DNA from: Desulfovibrionaceae bacterium | GTDB taxonomy: Bacteria > Desulfobacterota > Desulfovibrionia > Desulfovibrionales > Desulfovibrionaceae | NCBI GenBank assembly: GCA_015709205.1 | Contig: JACCQO010000002.1 | Span: 124,001-188,000, forward strand | Direction of reading: 5' to 3' | Length of the DNA stretch: 64,000 bases | Part shown: positions 27,005 through 36,035 of the stretch, piece after piece | How the letters are laid out: every line of letters starts with the position of its first letter | Numbering within the stretch: position 1 is the first letter of the stretch | The notes under the pieces: model-generated | What the model saw: the letters and a program-made list of their open reading frames with translations, nothing else | What the model was told of the DNA's origin: nothing | The model's database searches: none | Position numbers and translations under genes: made by a program

Positions 27005-28120
27005 TCAGCGTTTCATGGCCGGGGACTCGGTGACGATCTCGCCGTCCTCCAGCCTGAAGTGTACGTTTTCCAGGTGTTCCCGCACGGTCGTCTTGGCGGG
27101 CCCGATGGTGATGTTCACGCCGGAGCGCACCTGGCCGGGAACCACGAGCCGCGCCGCATCGAGGGCTCCGGACCGTGCCAGGGCCTCGCCGAGCTGCGTC
27201 CTGCGTCGTTCGAGCGCCTTGAGCTTGCGTTCGGCCTGCTCCTTGCGCGGGCCGAACTCCTCGGCCAGCTCGCCGCCCTTTTCCCAGTGCGCGGTGTATT
27301 CCGCCAGATGTTCGGACGCGGCCTCGATGGATTCCTCCACCTCGGCCAGGTGCATGTCCAGGAAGGGGTCGATGCCCAGGACCACCTCCGTGACCGTGCT
27401 CGTGCCCCCGCCGAGTTGCTCGCCCACGAAGATCACGCCGTTGCAGCGCGCCGTTCCGCCCTGCAGGCGGCCCTTGACCACCAGCTTGCCCCCCACGCGC
27501 AGGTCCGAATGCATGCACGTGCCGTCCACGAGCACGGACTCGCGCGCCAGCAGGCTGGCGTTCTCGCAAAAGGGCAGGCGGATGGATTTCCCGGCGAACA
27601 GGCGGGCCTGCTTGGCCCCCTTGACCCCCGCTTCGCACACGATGGACGCCTCGGCCACCACGCGCGCTCCCTCGACGATACCCTTGACCAGGGTATTGCG
27701 CGCCTGGACCTCGAAGCCGGTGTGCAGGCCGCCGTCGACCATGAGGTCGCCGACGAAGAAAATATTACCGGTGTGGTAGTCCACATGCCCGTTGATCCGC
27801 AAGGCCTTTTTGACCACGATGAGCCCGTTTTCGTAAGCCACGTGGCCGTTGGCCTCGGCCAGCAGCTGCGTGGGAATGGACGGATTCACCCCGGTGTTGC
27901 GCCCAGCGGGGAATTCGGGTTTGGCGTAGACGAAGCGCGCCGGCAGGGCGTTGGCCGCTTCGTCCGTCACCTTCACGAATTCCGCGAGCACCTGCTCCAC
28001 GACCACGTTCTGCACGTAGCCGAGGTCGTGGTGGTCCACGCTGCCGCTGGTGCTCTCCTTGGGCCGGAGCACGCGGGGCGTCAGGTCGGGTTCGAAGTGG
28101 TGGCGCAGGAAGTAGGGCAT
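27005..28120 (-). CDS. FapA family (DUF342) protein
   Basis: 371 residues. The central region is the glycine-rich, regularly spaced FapA beta-helix ([42 protein letters not shown] ... in short: [18 protein letters not shown]), with the later coiled-coil section around residues 265-320 ([16 protein letters not shown]). The C-terminal motif [13 protein letters not shown] is also typical. FapA-type proteins are found in sporulation, polar and motility contexts and their biochemical role is not settled. It lies directly between a partner-switching module and motAB, suggesting a motility or polarity role here. That is inference from position. Confidence 0.85.
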   Translation of the reverse strand: MPYFLRHHFEPDLTPRVLRPKESTSGSVDHHDLGYVQNVVVEQVLAEFVKVTDEAANALPARFVYAKPEFPAGRNTGVNPSIPTQLLAEANGHVAYENGLIVVKKALRINGHVDYHTGNIFFVGDLMVDGGLHTGFEVQARNTLVKGIVEGARVVAEASIVCEAGVKGAKQARLFAGKSIRLPFCENASLLARESVLVDGTCMHSDLRVGGKLVVKGRLQGGTARCNGVIFVGEQLGGGTSTVTEVVLGIDPFLDMHLAEVEESIEAASEHLAEYTAHWEKGGELAEEFGPRKEQAERKLKALERRRTQLGEALARSGALDAARLVVPGQVRSGVNITIGPAKTTVREHLENVHFRLEDGEIVTESPAMKR

Positions 28121-28145
28121 GATCGTTCCGGATCGCCGTCCTTGC

Positions 28146-28490
28146 CTAGTCCGGCAGCACGGTCAGCAGGTCGTCCTCGCTGTCCAGGATGTCGAAGAAG
28201 CTGACCAGTTGCACGAGGCTCAAGGTCTTGCGCACGGGGTCGCTGGGCATGAACAGGAACAGGAGTTTGCCCTGGGTCTTGACCTTGGTGTTGAAGACCA
28301 CCAGCGCGCCGATGCCCGAACTGTCGATGAAGGTCACGCCGGAGAGGTCGAGGATGATCGAGGCGTAGCGGTCGCGCTCCAGGACCTCGTCGAACCGCTT
28401 CTTGATCTCCAGGGTATTGTCCAGGGTCACCTCGCCGGAGATGGTCACCGTGAGGGTGTTGCCCTTTTCCGTCAGTCGCAGGTTGTCCAT
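28146..28490 (-). CDS. Anti-sigma factor antagonist (STAS domain)
   Basis: 114-residue single STAS domain of the SpoIIAA/RsbV type. The switch motif DLSGVTFIDSSGIGAL is complete, with Ser57/Ser58 as the expected phosphorylation site for a partner kinase. Its start overlaps the end of the HATPase gene (28472-28900). The C-terminus RKTLSLVQLVSFFDILDSEDDLL is characteristic of the family. Forms a partner-switching set with the next two genes upstream; no cognate sigma factor is in the window, so the target is unknown. Confidence 0.92.
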   Translation of the reverse strand: MDNLRLTEKGNTLTVTISGEVTLDNTLEIKKRFDEVLERDRYASIILDLSGVTFIDSSGIGALVVFNTKVKTQGKLLFLFMPSDPVRKTLSLVQLVSFFDILDSEDDLLTVLPD

Positions 28491-28900
28491 AGATCTTCCC
28501 GTATGTTTTTCTTGAAATACAGCGTGTGGCGGTTGCCATCGCTGGAAATGCGGACCGCGTCGGCCAGTTTCTTGATGATGTAGAGGCCGCGTCCGCCCTC
28601 GGCATCGGGCTCGGCGTTGCGGATGTCGTGCGGGAGCCTGGGGAAGCCGCAGCCCTGGTCCACCACGCGCACCTCCACGTGGCTCCCGTGCTCCACGCCC
28701 AGACGGATTTCCAGCGGCCCGACCGGGCAGGCGCGGTAGGCGTGGCGCACCACGTTGGCGCAGGCCTCGGTCAGGGAAAGGTCGAAGTCGTGCAGCAGGT
28801 CCCCGTCGCGCAGGCTGTCGCCGAGGATGGTGGTGGCCGCCTTGACCAGCGCCCTGCTGCAGCAGGGCGTCGCCAGGGTGCTGAGCAGATATTCGTTCAC
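28472..28900 (-). CDS. Anti-sigma regulatory kinase (HATPase, RsbW/SpoIIAB-like)
   Basis: 142 residues from GTG 28900, which overlaps the upstream stop as GTGA, a sign of translational coupling. The GHKL boxes are intact: N box LTEACANVVRHAYR, G1 VVDQGCGFP, and G2 EGGRGLYIIKKLAD. It is expected to phosphorylate the STAS protein encoded next and to bind a sigma factor or other target when the STAS protein is unavailable. The frame upstream of 28900 is a shadow of the PP2C gene. Confidence 0.9.
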   Translation of the reverse strand: MNEYLLSTLATPCCSRALVKAATTILGDSLRDGDLLHDFDLSLTEACANVVRHAYRACPVGPLEIRLGVEHGSHVEVRVVDQGCGFPRLPHDIRNAEPDAEGGRGLYIIKKLADAVRISSDGNRHTLYFKKNIREDLWTTCD

Positions 28901-30036
28901 TCGGCGCCCTCCATGCTCATCCACAGCGCGGTCAGATCGTCCCGGAAGCGCGGGGTGCCGTCGGCCACCCCCCTGAGGCGCTCCATGAGCCGGTCCAGGA
29001 AGGGGCCCCGGCCCGTGAAATTCGACGCGGCCATTTCCCAGAACCGTTCGGCCCCCAGGTGCTCGCCCCCGGCCGTGGCCCACTCGTAGAATCCGTCCGT
29101 GAACAGGAACAGCTGGCAGCCGGGCGTCAGCTTCACGCTGCGGGCCTTGATGGCCATGTCGAAGAAGCCGAGCACGGGAGCGTCGGGGCCCAGGGACTCC
29201 ACCCGGCCGTCGGCGTGGTGCAGCAGCCCCGGGCAATGCCCGGCGTTGACATATTCCATGGAATTTCCGGTCAGGTCAATGTCCGCCGCGAACAGGGTCA
29301 CGAAGTCGCTCTCCGCGCCGATGACCTCGCGCAACTGCTCGTTGATGGTGTCCACGGTGGCGGCGATGTCCTGGTAGCGGGGGCCGCGCAGGCGGAAGAG
29401 GGTGCGCACGATGGCCATGATGAACGCGGCGCGCGCGCCATGGCCCGAGACGTCGGCGATGACCACGCGGCACACGCCTCCGGCCGGGAACACGTCGTAG
29501 TAGTCGCCGCTGGCCTGGCCCGAGGGCATGTACAGGCTCTCCACGCGCAGACCTTCGAACTCCGGGAAGCTGGTCGGCAGCAGGGTGGCCTGGAGCTGGC
29601 CGACCTGGGCGATCTCCCGGCGCAGCCGCCCGGCCGTGGCGCGCAGGTTGCGCGTGAGCATGACCTGGCGCTCGGCCACGCCCACCCTGGCCATCAGCTC
29701 GGTGCGGTCGAAGGGCTTGAGCAGGAAGTCGTTGGCCCCGAGGTTCAGGGCCCTGGGCTTGAGCGTGGCCTCCTCGTCGGCCGTGAGCATGAGGATGAAG
29801 GCGTCCGTGTCGCGCGCGGCGTTGCGGATGTGTTCGATGACCCCGAAGCCGTCCACCACGGGCATGTTGATGTCCAGGAGCACGATGTCGGGCCGGAACT
29901 CCTCGTAGAGACGGATGCCCTCGGCCCCGTCCTCGGCCGAGCGCAGCTCGTAGCGCGCGCCCAGGAAGCGTTCCAGGGTCAGGCGCAGGGTGGCGGAGTC
30001 GTCCACCACGATGATCTTTACGGGGCTGTCGGCCAT
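28897..30036 (-). CDS. Response regulator with PP2C (SpoIIE/RsbU-type) phosphatase output
   Basis: 379 residues. The receiver domain has the acidic pair VVDDSAT, phosphoacceptor Asp55 in LLDINMP and the lysine in FLLKPF. A short coiled linker leads to a PP2C SpoIIE domain with SGDYYDVF, VVIADVSGHGARAA, NAGHCPGLL, FLFTDGFYEW and DDLTALW. It should dephosphorylate the STAS protein when its receiver is phosphorylated by an unlinked histidine kinase. ATG 30036 is chosen; GTG 30045 is a serious alternative because it overlaps the dtd stop as GTGA, the same arrangement as the next gene. Confidence 0.93.
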   Translation of the reverse strand: MADSPVKIIVVDDSATLRLTLERFLGARYELRSAEDGAEGIRLYEEFRPDIVLLDINMPVVDGFGVIEHIRNAARDTDAFILMLTADEEATLKPRALNLGANDFLLKPFDRTELMARVGVAERQVMLTRNLRATAGRLRREIAQVGQLQATLLPTSFPEFEGLRVESLYMPSGQASGDYYDVFPAGGVCRVVIADVSGHGARAAFIMAIVRTLFRLRGPRYQDIAATVDTINEQLREVIGAESDFVTLFAADIDLTGNSMEYVNAGHCPGLLHHADGRVESLGPDAPVLGFFDMAIKARSVKLTPGCQLFLFTDGFYEWATAGGEHLGAERFWEMAASNFTGRGPFLDRLMERLRGVADGTPRFRDDLTALWMSMEGAE

Positions 30037-30041
30037 GCGCG

Positions 30042-30512
30042 TCACGGGCACAGGGTTTGGCTGTCGAGCAGGATGGTCACGGGCCCCCAGTTGACCAGGT
30101 CCACGTCCATGTCCGCGCCGAAGCGGCCCGTGGCCACGGGCCGCCCCAGGGCCGCGGCGGCGTCGCGGGCCAGGGCGTCGAACAGGACGCGGGCGGTCTC
30201 GGGGGCCGCGGCCGGGGTGAAGGAGGGGCGGCGTCCCTTGCGGCAGTCGGCGTAAAGCGTGAATTGCGACACGAGCAGCAACTCCCCCCCGTACTCGTCC
30301 AGGCTCAGGTTCAACCTGTCGTTTGCATCCGGAAAGATACGCACCTGCAGCATTTTGCGCAACATGGTCGTCCACGGGGAGGTGCGCTCCATGCCGGGCG
30401 CGTCGTTGCCGCCGAAGCCGACCAGGGCCGCCAGGCCCACGCCGATGGACCCGACCTTCTCGCCGCCCACGCGCACTTCGGCGCGCCGTACCCGTTGCAA
30501 CACGATTCGCAT
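30042..30512 (-). CDS. dtd: D-aminoacyl-tRNA deacylase
   Basis: Cytoplasmic proofreading enzyme that hydrolyses D-amino acids and glycine mischarged on tRNA. 156 residues. Family motifs MRIVLQRV at the N-terminus, LLLVSQFTLYAD (catalytic SQxT motif), GRRPSFTPAA and DLVNWGPVTI near the C-terminus are complete. It starts at 30512, about 50 bases after queD on the same strand, and its stop is adjacent to the PP2C gene start. Confidence 0.95.
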   Translation of the reverse strand: MRIVLQRVRRAEVRVGGEKVGSIGVGLAALVGFGGNDAPGMERTSPWTTMLRKMLQVRIFPDANDRLNLSLDEYGGELLLVSQFTLYADCRKGRRPSFTPAAAPETARVLFDALARDAAAALGRPVATGRFGADMDVDLVNWGPVTILLDSQTLCP

Positions 30513-30563
30513 GGGGTGCCTATGGTCGCCTATGATTAGTTCGGCGCTGCCTACGCGTCCGGC

Positions 30564-30992
30564 CTACGCGTCCGGATCGACAAAAGGCGCGCCGGGCGCG
30601 CGGCAATAGGTGGCGGACTGGGCGGGCTTTTCCGACACCGTGGCCTGGAGCACGCGCACGGGCAGGCCGGCCAGTTTCTCCTCCATGCGCAGGAAGACGT
30701 GCCGGGCCATGTTCTCGGACGAGGGATTCTGCACGTCGAAGGGCGCGACCTCGTTGAGGTGGTGGTGGTCCAGCTCGCCGAGCACCTCCTTGAGCGCGCC
30801 CTTGAGCACGGCGAAGTCCACGAGGATCTCCACGTCCGCATCCAGGGTCTCGCCCTCCACGGTCACGGCCACGCCGAAGTTGTGGCCGTGCAGGGCCTCG
30901 CACTTGCCGCCGTAGTTGCGCAGGCAGTGCGAGGCGGCGAAGTCGTCGCGCACGGTCAGCCGCCAGAGGTCGCGGGGAGCTCGCTCAGCCAT
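30564..30992 (-). CDS. queD: 6-carboxy-5,6,7,8-tetrahydropterin synthase (QueD/PTPS family)
   Basis: Acts in the 7-deazaguanine/queuosine precursor pathway, converting dihydroneopterin triphosphate to carboxytetrahydropterin. 142 residues. The zinc histidines appear in DDFAASHCL and HGHNF, with the catalytic cysteine in GGKCEALHGHNF and HHHLNEV later; the conserved PSSENMA motif supplies the pterin-binding glutamate. Its first codons overlap the 3' end of dnaE by 8 bases. A 13-bp direct repeat CCTACGCGTCCGG spans the stop codon (30550-30575). Confidence 0.93.
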   Translation of the reverse strand: MAERAPRDLWRLTVRDDFAASHCLRNYGGKCEALHGHNFGVAVTVEGETLDADVEILVDFAVLKGALKEVLGELDHHHLNEVAPFDVQNPSSENMARHVFLRMEEKLAGLPVRVLQATVSEKPAQSATYCRAPGAPFVDPDA

Positions 30993-33900
30993 GGACCTTT
31001 TCCTCGTTGCGTCGGGTCGCGGCGTCGCCGGGGGATTCGGTTTCCGGAGCGCCGCGCTTCCAGGCTTCGAAATCGCGCTCGAACCCGTTGCCCGGGTCCA
31101 CCCTGAACTTCGGCCCCAGCTCCAGGATGCCGATCTTGTCGTCGAAGAACAGGTGCATCTTCACGGGCACCGGGCCCCGGTGGCGCTCCAGCAGTTCGCG
31201 GAACTCGGCCATGGCCCCGTTTTCCAGCCGCTCGGCGCGCATTTCGAGCTGCACGGGGGACATGCACGCGGCCAGGGCCCCGGCCAGCCCCTCCACGCGC
31301 TCGGCCAGCAGCTTGACCTGGCGCGGGCCCTCCTCGTCGCCGCTCGTGGCCTCCTCCTCGCGCGCGTCCAGGTGCGCATGCAGCAGGAGCGGTTCCTCGG
31401 CGTTGAGCAGGGCCTTGCACTCGGAATAGGCGTCCGGGAAGAAGGTGCACTCGGCGGACCCGGTGAGGTCCTCCACCTGGGTGAAGGCCATGCGCGTGCC
31501 CTTCTTGGTGATGTATTCCTTCACGCCCGTCACGAGCACGGCCAGCTTGACCTCGCTCTTGGGGCCCATCTCCGCGGCGTCCTCGATGCTGTCGAGGCCC
31601 ATGCGCCGTATCTCGGAGCGGAAGGGCATCAGCGGGTGGCTGGTCAGGAAGAAGCCCAGGGCGTCCTTCTCGAAGCGCGATTTGGTCGGAGCGTCCCACT
31701 CCTGAACGTCCTTTTCCGGGCAGTCGAAGCCCACGCCGGGCATGGGCGCGGGTTCCTCGCCGGTCATGGCCAGGAGCGAAATCTGGCCGGACTCCTTTTC
31801 CTTGGCCTTTTTCTGGGCCCGGGCAACCACCGGGTCCAGGGCCGCGAAGAGCGCGGCGCGCGTGCAGCCCAGCCCGTCCATGGCCCCGCTCTTGATGAAG
31901 TGCTCGAGCACGCGCTTGGTGACCTTGCGCAGGTTCACGCGCACGCACAGGTCCAGCAGGCTGGTGAAGGGGCCGCCCTGCTCGCGGGCGGCCACGACCT
32001 CGCGGATGGCCTCGTCGCCCACGTTCTTGATGGCCCCCAGGCCGAAGACGACCTTGCCGTCGCGCACCGAAAAGGCGCGCAGGCTGACGTTGACGTCCGG
32101 CGGGCGCACGCCGATGCCCATGTCGCGGCAGGAGCCGATGTACTTGAGGATCTTGTCCTGGTTGCCCAGTTCCGAGGTCATCAGCGCGGCCATGAACTCC
32201 TTGGGGTGGTGCGCCTTGAGGTAGGCCGTGTAGTAGGAGATCAGGGCGTAGGCCGCGGAGTGGGACTTGTTGAACCCGTACTCCGCGAACTGCTCCATGA
32301 GGTCGAAGATTTCCCCGGCCTTCTTGGGCTCCACGTCGTTCTTCTTGGCCCCCTCCAGGAAGATGGCGCGCTGCTCGGCCATGGCCGCGGCGTTCTTCTT
32401 GCCCATGGCGCGGCGCAGCAGGTCGGCCCCGCCCAGGGTGTAGCTGGCCACCACCTGGGCGATCTTCATGACCTGTTCCTGGTAGACGATGACCCCGTAG
32501 GTGTCCTTGAGGGTCGGCTCCAGGGCCTCGATGGGATAGGTGACCTCCAGCTCGCCGTGCTTGCGCTTGATGAATTCGTCGACCATGCCGGAGTTGAGCG
32601 GGCCGGGCCGGTAGAGCGCGAGCATGGCGATGATGTCGTCGAAGCACGAGGGCTTGAGCATGCGCAGGTACTTGCGCATGCCCGAGCTTTCCACCTGGAA
32701 CACGCCGTCCGTGTCGCCGCGCGTGTACAGGGCGTAGACCTCGCGGTCGTCCAGGGCGAGGTTGTCCAGGTCCGGCGGCTCGATGCCCTGCTGGGCGATG
32801 ATGTCCAGGGTGTCCTGGACCACGGTCATGGTCCGCAGGCCCAGGAAGTCGAACTTGATCAGCCCGACCTCCTCGACCATCTTCATGTCGAACTGGGTTA
32901 CGATTTCCTGCTTCTTGCCCCGGTAGAGCGGCAGGTACTCGTTGAGCGGCTTGTCGCCGATGACCACGCCCGCGGCGTGGGTCGAGGCGTGGCGCGACAA
33001 CCCCTCCAGCCGGCGGGAGATGTCGATGAGCTTGCCGATGCGCGGGTCGTCCTCGGCCATGTCGCGCAGCTCGGGCTCCTTTTCCAGGGCCTTGTCGATG
33101 GTCATCTTCATCTCGTCCGGGATGAGCTTGGCGATGCGGTCGGTCTCGCCGAAGCTCATGCCCAGGGCGCGACCCACGTCGCGGACCACGGCCTTGGCCT
33201 TCATCTTGCCGAAGGTCGTGATCTGGGCCACGGAATCCTCGCCGTAGGTCTCGCTGACGTAGCGGATGACCTCGGTGCGCCGCCGTTCGCAGAAGTCCAC
33301 GTCGATATCCGGCATGGACACGCGCTCGGGGTTGAGGAAGCGCTCGAAGAGCAGGTTGTAGGGCAGGGGGTCCAGGTTGGTGATGCGCAGGGCCCAGGCC
33401 ACGATGGACCCGGCCGCCGATCCGCGCCCCGGGCCCACGGGAATCTTGTGGTCCTTGGCCCAGTTGATGAAGTCCTGCACGATCAGGAAGTAGCCCTGGA
33501 AGCCCATCTGCTTGATGACCCCGAGTTCCTCCTCCAGCCGGGCCCAGTACACGGCGTGGTCGATCCTGTCGCGGTCCGGGTGCCTTTCCAGGCGGCGCTT
33601 GAGCCCTGCGCGGCTCATCTCCTCGAAGACCTCGCCCACGGTTTTGCCTTCGGGCAGCCGGTAGACCGGGAAGCGGTAGTCGCGCAGCTTGAACTCCACG
33701 TTGCACTGCGCGGCGATCTTCGCGGTGTTCTCCACGGCCTCGGGCACGTCGGCGAAGGCCGCGCGCATCTCCTCGGGCGACTTGTAGTACAGCTCCGAGG
33801 TCTCGAAGCGCATGCGCTTTTCGTCGTCCACGCACTTGGCCGTCTGGATGCACAGCAGGATGTCGTGGGCCTCCACGTCGTCGGCCGTGAGGTAGTGGCA

Positions 33901-34515
33901 GTCGTTGGTGGCCACCAGGGGCAGCCCCGTGCGCCTGGAAAGCTCGATGAGTTTTTCGTTGAGCTCGACCTGCTCCTTGAGCCCGTTGGACTGCAGCTCC
34001 AGGTAGAAGCGGTCCGGGTAGATTTCCGCGTATTCGCGTGCCGTGGCCTCGGCGGCCGCGAACCCCTCGTTCATGAGCTTGCGCGGCACCTCGCCCGCCA
34101 GGCAGGCGGACAGGGCGATGAGCCCTTCGCTGTGGGCCCGGAGGATCTCCTTGTCCACGCGCGGCTTGTAGTGGAAGCCGTCCAGGCAGCCCTTGGACAC
34201 GATCTTGGTCAGGTTGCGGTAGCCTTCCAGGTTCTGGGCCAGGAGCACGAGGTGGTAGCGGATGCGCGCCTGCTCGGAGGTGCGGTCCTCGTGGCTGGTG
34301 TGCGCCACGTAGACCTCGCAGCCGATGATCGGCTTGAGCCCGGCCTTTTTGGCCGTGATGTAGAATTTCAGCGCGCCGTAGAGATTGCCGTGGTCGGTGA
34401 TGGCCACGGCGTCCATGCCGAATTCCTTGGCCTTGTCGCAGAGGTCCCCCAGGCGGATGGCCCCGTCGAGCAGGCTGTATTCGGTATGGCAATGCAGATG
34501 AACGAATTCAGACAT
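30985..34515 (-). CDS. dnaE: DNA polymerase III alpha subunit
   Basis: Replicative polymerase catalytic subunit. 1176 residues from ATG 34515 (MSEFVHLHCHTEYSLLDG), with the PHP domain first (metal-site histidines 6, 8 and 10). The polymerase palm aspartates are in MPDIDVDFCERRR and the third in KFDFLGLRT. The fingers region, tandem helix-hairpin-helix and C-terminal OB fold (AVLVTGVKEYITKKGTRMAF) are in order. The longer frame to 34602 lacks a family match. Large antisense frames of over 1100 codons across this gene are composition artefacts. A plausible promoter lies at 34574-34602. Confidence 0.97.
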   Translation of the reverse strand: MSEFVHLHCHTEYSLLDGAIRLGDLCDKAKEFGMDAVAITDHGNLYGALKFYITAKKAGLKPIIGCEVYVAHTSHEDRTSEQARIRYHLVLLAQNLEGYRNLTKIVSKGCLDGFHYKPRVDKEILRAHSEGLIALSACLAGEVPRKLMNEGFAAAEATAREYAEIYPDRFYLELQSNGLKEQVELNEKLIELSRRTGLPLVATNDCHYLTADDVEAHDILLCIQTAKCVDDEKRMRFETSELYYKSPEEMRAAFADVPEAVENTAKIAAQCNVEFKLRDYRFPVYRLPEGKTVGEVFEEMSRAGLKRRLERHPDRDRIDHAVYWARLEEELGVIKQMGFQGYFLIVQDFINWAKDHKIPVGPGRGSAAGSIVAWALRITNLDPLPYNLLFERFLNPERVSMPDIDVDFCERRRTEVIRYVSETYGEDSVAQITTFGKMKAKAVVRDVGRALGMSFGETDRIAKLIPDEMKMTIDKALEKEPELRDMAEDDPRIGKLIDISRRLEGLSRHASTHAAGVVIGDKPLNEYLPLYRGKKQEIVTQFDMKMVEEVGLIKFDFLGLRTMTVVQDTLDIIAQQGIEPPDLDNLALDDREVYALYTRGDTDGVFQVESSGMRKYLRMLKPSCFDDIIAMLALYRPGPLNSGMVDEFIKRKHGELEVTYPIEALEPTLKDTYGVIVYQEQVMKIAQVVASYTLGGADLLRRAMGKKNAAAMAEQRAIFLEGAKKNDVEPKKAGEIFDLMEQFAEYGFNKSHSAAYALISYYTAYLKAHHPKEFMAALMTSELGNQDKILKYIGSCRDMGIGVRPPDVNVSLRAFSVRDGKVVFGLGAIKNVGDEAIREVVAAREQGGPFTSLLDLCVRVNLRKVTKRVLEHFIKSGAMDGLGCTRAALFAALDPVVARAQKKAKEKESGQISLLAMTGEEPAPMPGVGFDCPEKDVQEWDAPTKSRFEKDALGFFLTSHPLMPFRSEIRRMGLDSIEDAAEMGPKSEVKLAVLVTGVKEYITKKGTRMAFTQVEDLTGSAECTFFPDAYSECKALLNAEEPLLLHAHLDAREEEATSGDEEGPRQVKLLAERVEGLAGALAACMSPVQLEMRAERLENGAMAEFRELLERHRGPVPVKMHLFFDDKIGILELGPKFRVDPGNGFERDFEAWKRGAPETESPGDAATRRNEEKVHG

Positions 34516-34573
34516 GAGTGAATCTTTTCGGGTGGTTGAAGTCAAAGACCGGGGTTCGCGTCCACAGTCAGCG

Positions 34574-34602
34574 ACTCTAGCACAAGAGGTGCGGCCCAAC
34601 AA
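34574..34602 (-). promoter_or_regulatory. Possible sigma-70 promoter of dnaE
   Basis: Minus strand TTGTTG (34597-34602), 17-base spacer, TAGAGT (34574-34579). The -10 matches 4 of 6 and the -35 3 of 6. Transcription would start near 34567, about 50 bases before the dnaE ATG. Confidence 0.4.
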
Positions 34603-34706
34603 CGACGGGATAAGGAGCGCGCCCGGCGGGGCGCCGCAAGGGGGCGGCGGAGCAGGGGACGGGGCGGCGGGCCGCCCAAGGCCGGTCGAAAGGGCGGCGG
34701 GGCGGT

Positions 34707-35675
34707 TCAGTCGGTCAGGAAGGCGGCCAGCCGGGCCGAGATCTTGGGATCGAAGCCCGGGTCCTGGGTGACGATGGCCAGGGCCGCGGCGATGGTCTTG
34801 GCCCCGGCGTGCTTGCGCTCGCTGGTCATGGCGCAGAAGGCGTCGACCACGGCGCAGACGCGCGCCAGGGGGTGGATCTTGTCCCCACGCATCCGCGAGG
34901 GGTAGCCGGTGCCGTCCATGCGTTCGTGGTGCTGCATGGCGCAGGTCTCGATGACCGTGTTGCGCATGCCGAGCCGTTCCAGGATGCGCACGCCGATGTC
35001 CGGGTGCTCGCGCATGCGCACCTTTTCCTGGTTGAACAGGGGCCGGTCCTTGTCCGTGACGAATTCGGGCAGGGCGGTCATGCCGATGTCGTGGAGCAGG
35101 AAGGCCATGGCCGAATCGCCCAGGTGGCGGCGGTCGCCGCCGGTGCCGAGCACGGCCGCATACAGGGCCATGCCCAGCAGGCAGACGCGCGCGGAGTGCA
35201 GGTAGAGGGTGTGTTGTCCGCCGATGGTGAAGCGGAAGGCGCGGGTGCGGTCCGGGTGGGCCCAGACGAATTCCGCGAGCACGGAGACGTCCTTGCGCAG
35301 GATTTCCAGGGTCGCGTCGATGGGCTGGGCGTAGAACTCCTCAAGCCGCCCGGCCAGGCCCAGGAGGAAGATCTCCGCGACCTCCATGTCCGAGAGGTGG
35401 TCCTCGGTGAGCACCAGGCCGAGGTTCTTTGAGAGGTGCGCGGCGTAGAGCTTGTAGTCGGCGCGGGCCAGGTAGAGCAGTCCCTCTTCGCAGAGTCCTT
35501 CCAGCTCCTCGCGGCCCTTGCGGGTCAGGCGCTGCTCGGCCCGGCACAGGAGCTTGAGCTGGCGGACCTTCTCGTCGAAGGCGTAGAGCGGCACGGGCGG
35601 GGTGAACCTGGGAAAGCTGGCCAGGATGTTCGGGCTGATCTCCAGGTAGCGGATGCTGATCGCTTCGTGTTCCAT
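34707..35675 (-). CDS. HD-GYP domain protein (probable cyclic-di-GMP phosphodiesterase)
   Basis: 322 residues. The C-terminal half is an HD-GYP domain with the HD pair in FLLHDIGMTALPEF and the GYP motif MQHHERMDGTGYPSRM, followed by LARVCAVVDAFCAMTSER; the key residues look intact, so catalytic hydrolysis of c-di-GMP is expected. The N-terminal 150 residues are helical without a recognised sensor domain and lack a membrane segment. Monocistronic on the minus strand. A role in the switch between motility and surface growth is plausible given the many flagellar genes nearby, but not shown. Confidence 0.9.
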   Translation of the reverse strand: MEHEAISIRYLEISPNILASFPRFTPPVPLYAFDEKVRQLKLLCRAEQRLTRKGREELEGLCEEGLLYLARADYKLYAAHLSKNLGLVLTEDHLSDMEVAEIFLLGLAGRLEEFYAQPIDATLEILRKDVSVLAEFVWAHPDRTRAFRFTIGGQHTLYLHSARVCLLGMALYAAVLGTGGDRRHLGDSAMAFLLHDIGMTALPEFVTDKDRPLFNQEKVRMREHPDIGVRILERLGMRNTVIETCAMQHHERMDGTGYPSRMRGDKIHPLARVCAVVDAFCAMTSERKHAGAKTIAAALAIVTQDPGFDPKISARLAAFLTD

Positions 35676-36035
35676 GCCGCCTCATGACCGGTTTGCGCGG
35701 GGTTTCGCGGGGCGTTTGGCCGGCCCGGGAGCCGTTGGGGGCCGCCGGGGACCGGGGCGTCGGGGCCGGGCCTGGCGGCGGGCGCCTGCGCCCGGCCGCC
35801 GAGCGCACGCTAGCACGCCCGGGGGAGCGGGCCACAAGTCGGGAATACCAGTATTTTCCGATGCTGGCAAAACCGGGCGGCCGCAACCCGGCTTCGGAGA
35901 CGCCCGGAATCCGGTGCCCGGCCCCGGCGTCCGCCCCTGCGCAAGGCCACTCCGGGACGGGCGGACGGCGCAAAAAAAGGGCGCGGCGGACTGTCCGCCG
36001 CGCCCCGGAAGGTGCGGATTGCGCGCGGTGCGCGG
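35676..36035. other. Intergenic region between gap and the HD-GYP gene (360 bases)
   Basis: No gene supported; plus-strand ORFs here are arginine/glycine-rich shadows. It contains the gap terminator at its right end (35972-36007) and a short AT-richer stretch around 35848-35870 with the near-palindrome AATACCAGTATT, which may belong to the HD-GYP promoter. Confidence 0.6.
35972..36007 (-). terminator. Intrinsic terminator after gap
   Basis: Minus strand GGGCGCGGCGGA / TCCGCCGCGCCC, 12-bp stem over a 3-base loop (35979-36005), followed by a run of seven T on the minus strand. Classic rho-independent end for fba-gap. Confidence 0.92.

Noticed and set aside
30916..34521. A 1201-codon plus-strand ORF antisense to dnaE
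   Set aside because: Composition artefact of high GC; histidine/glutamate/leucine-biased translation with no motifs, while dnaE on the other strand has all polymerase motifs.
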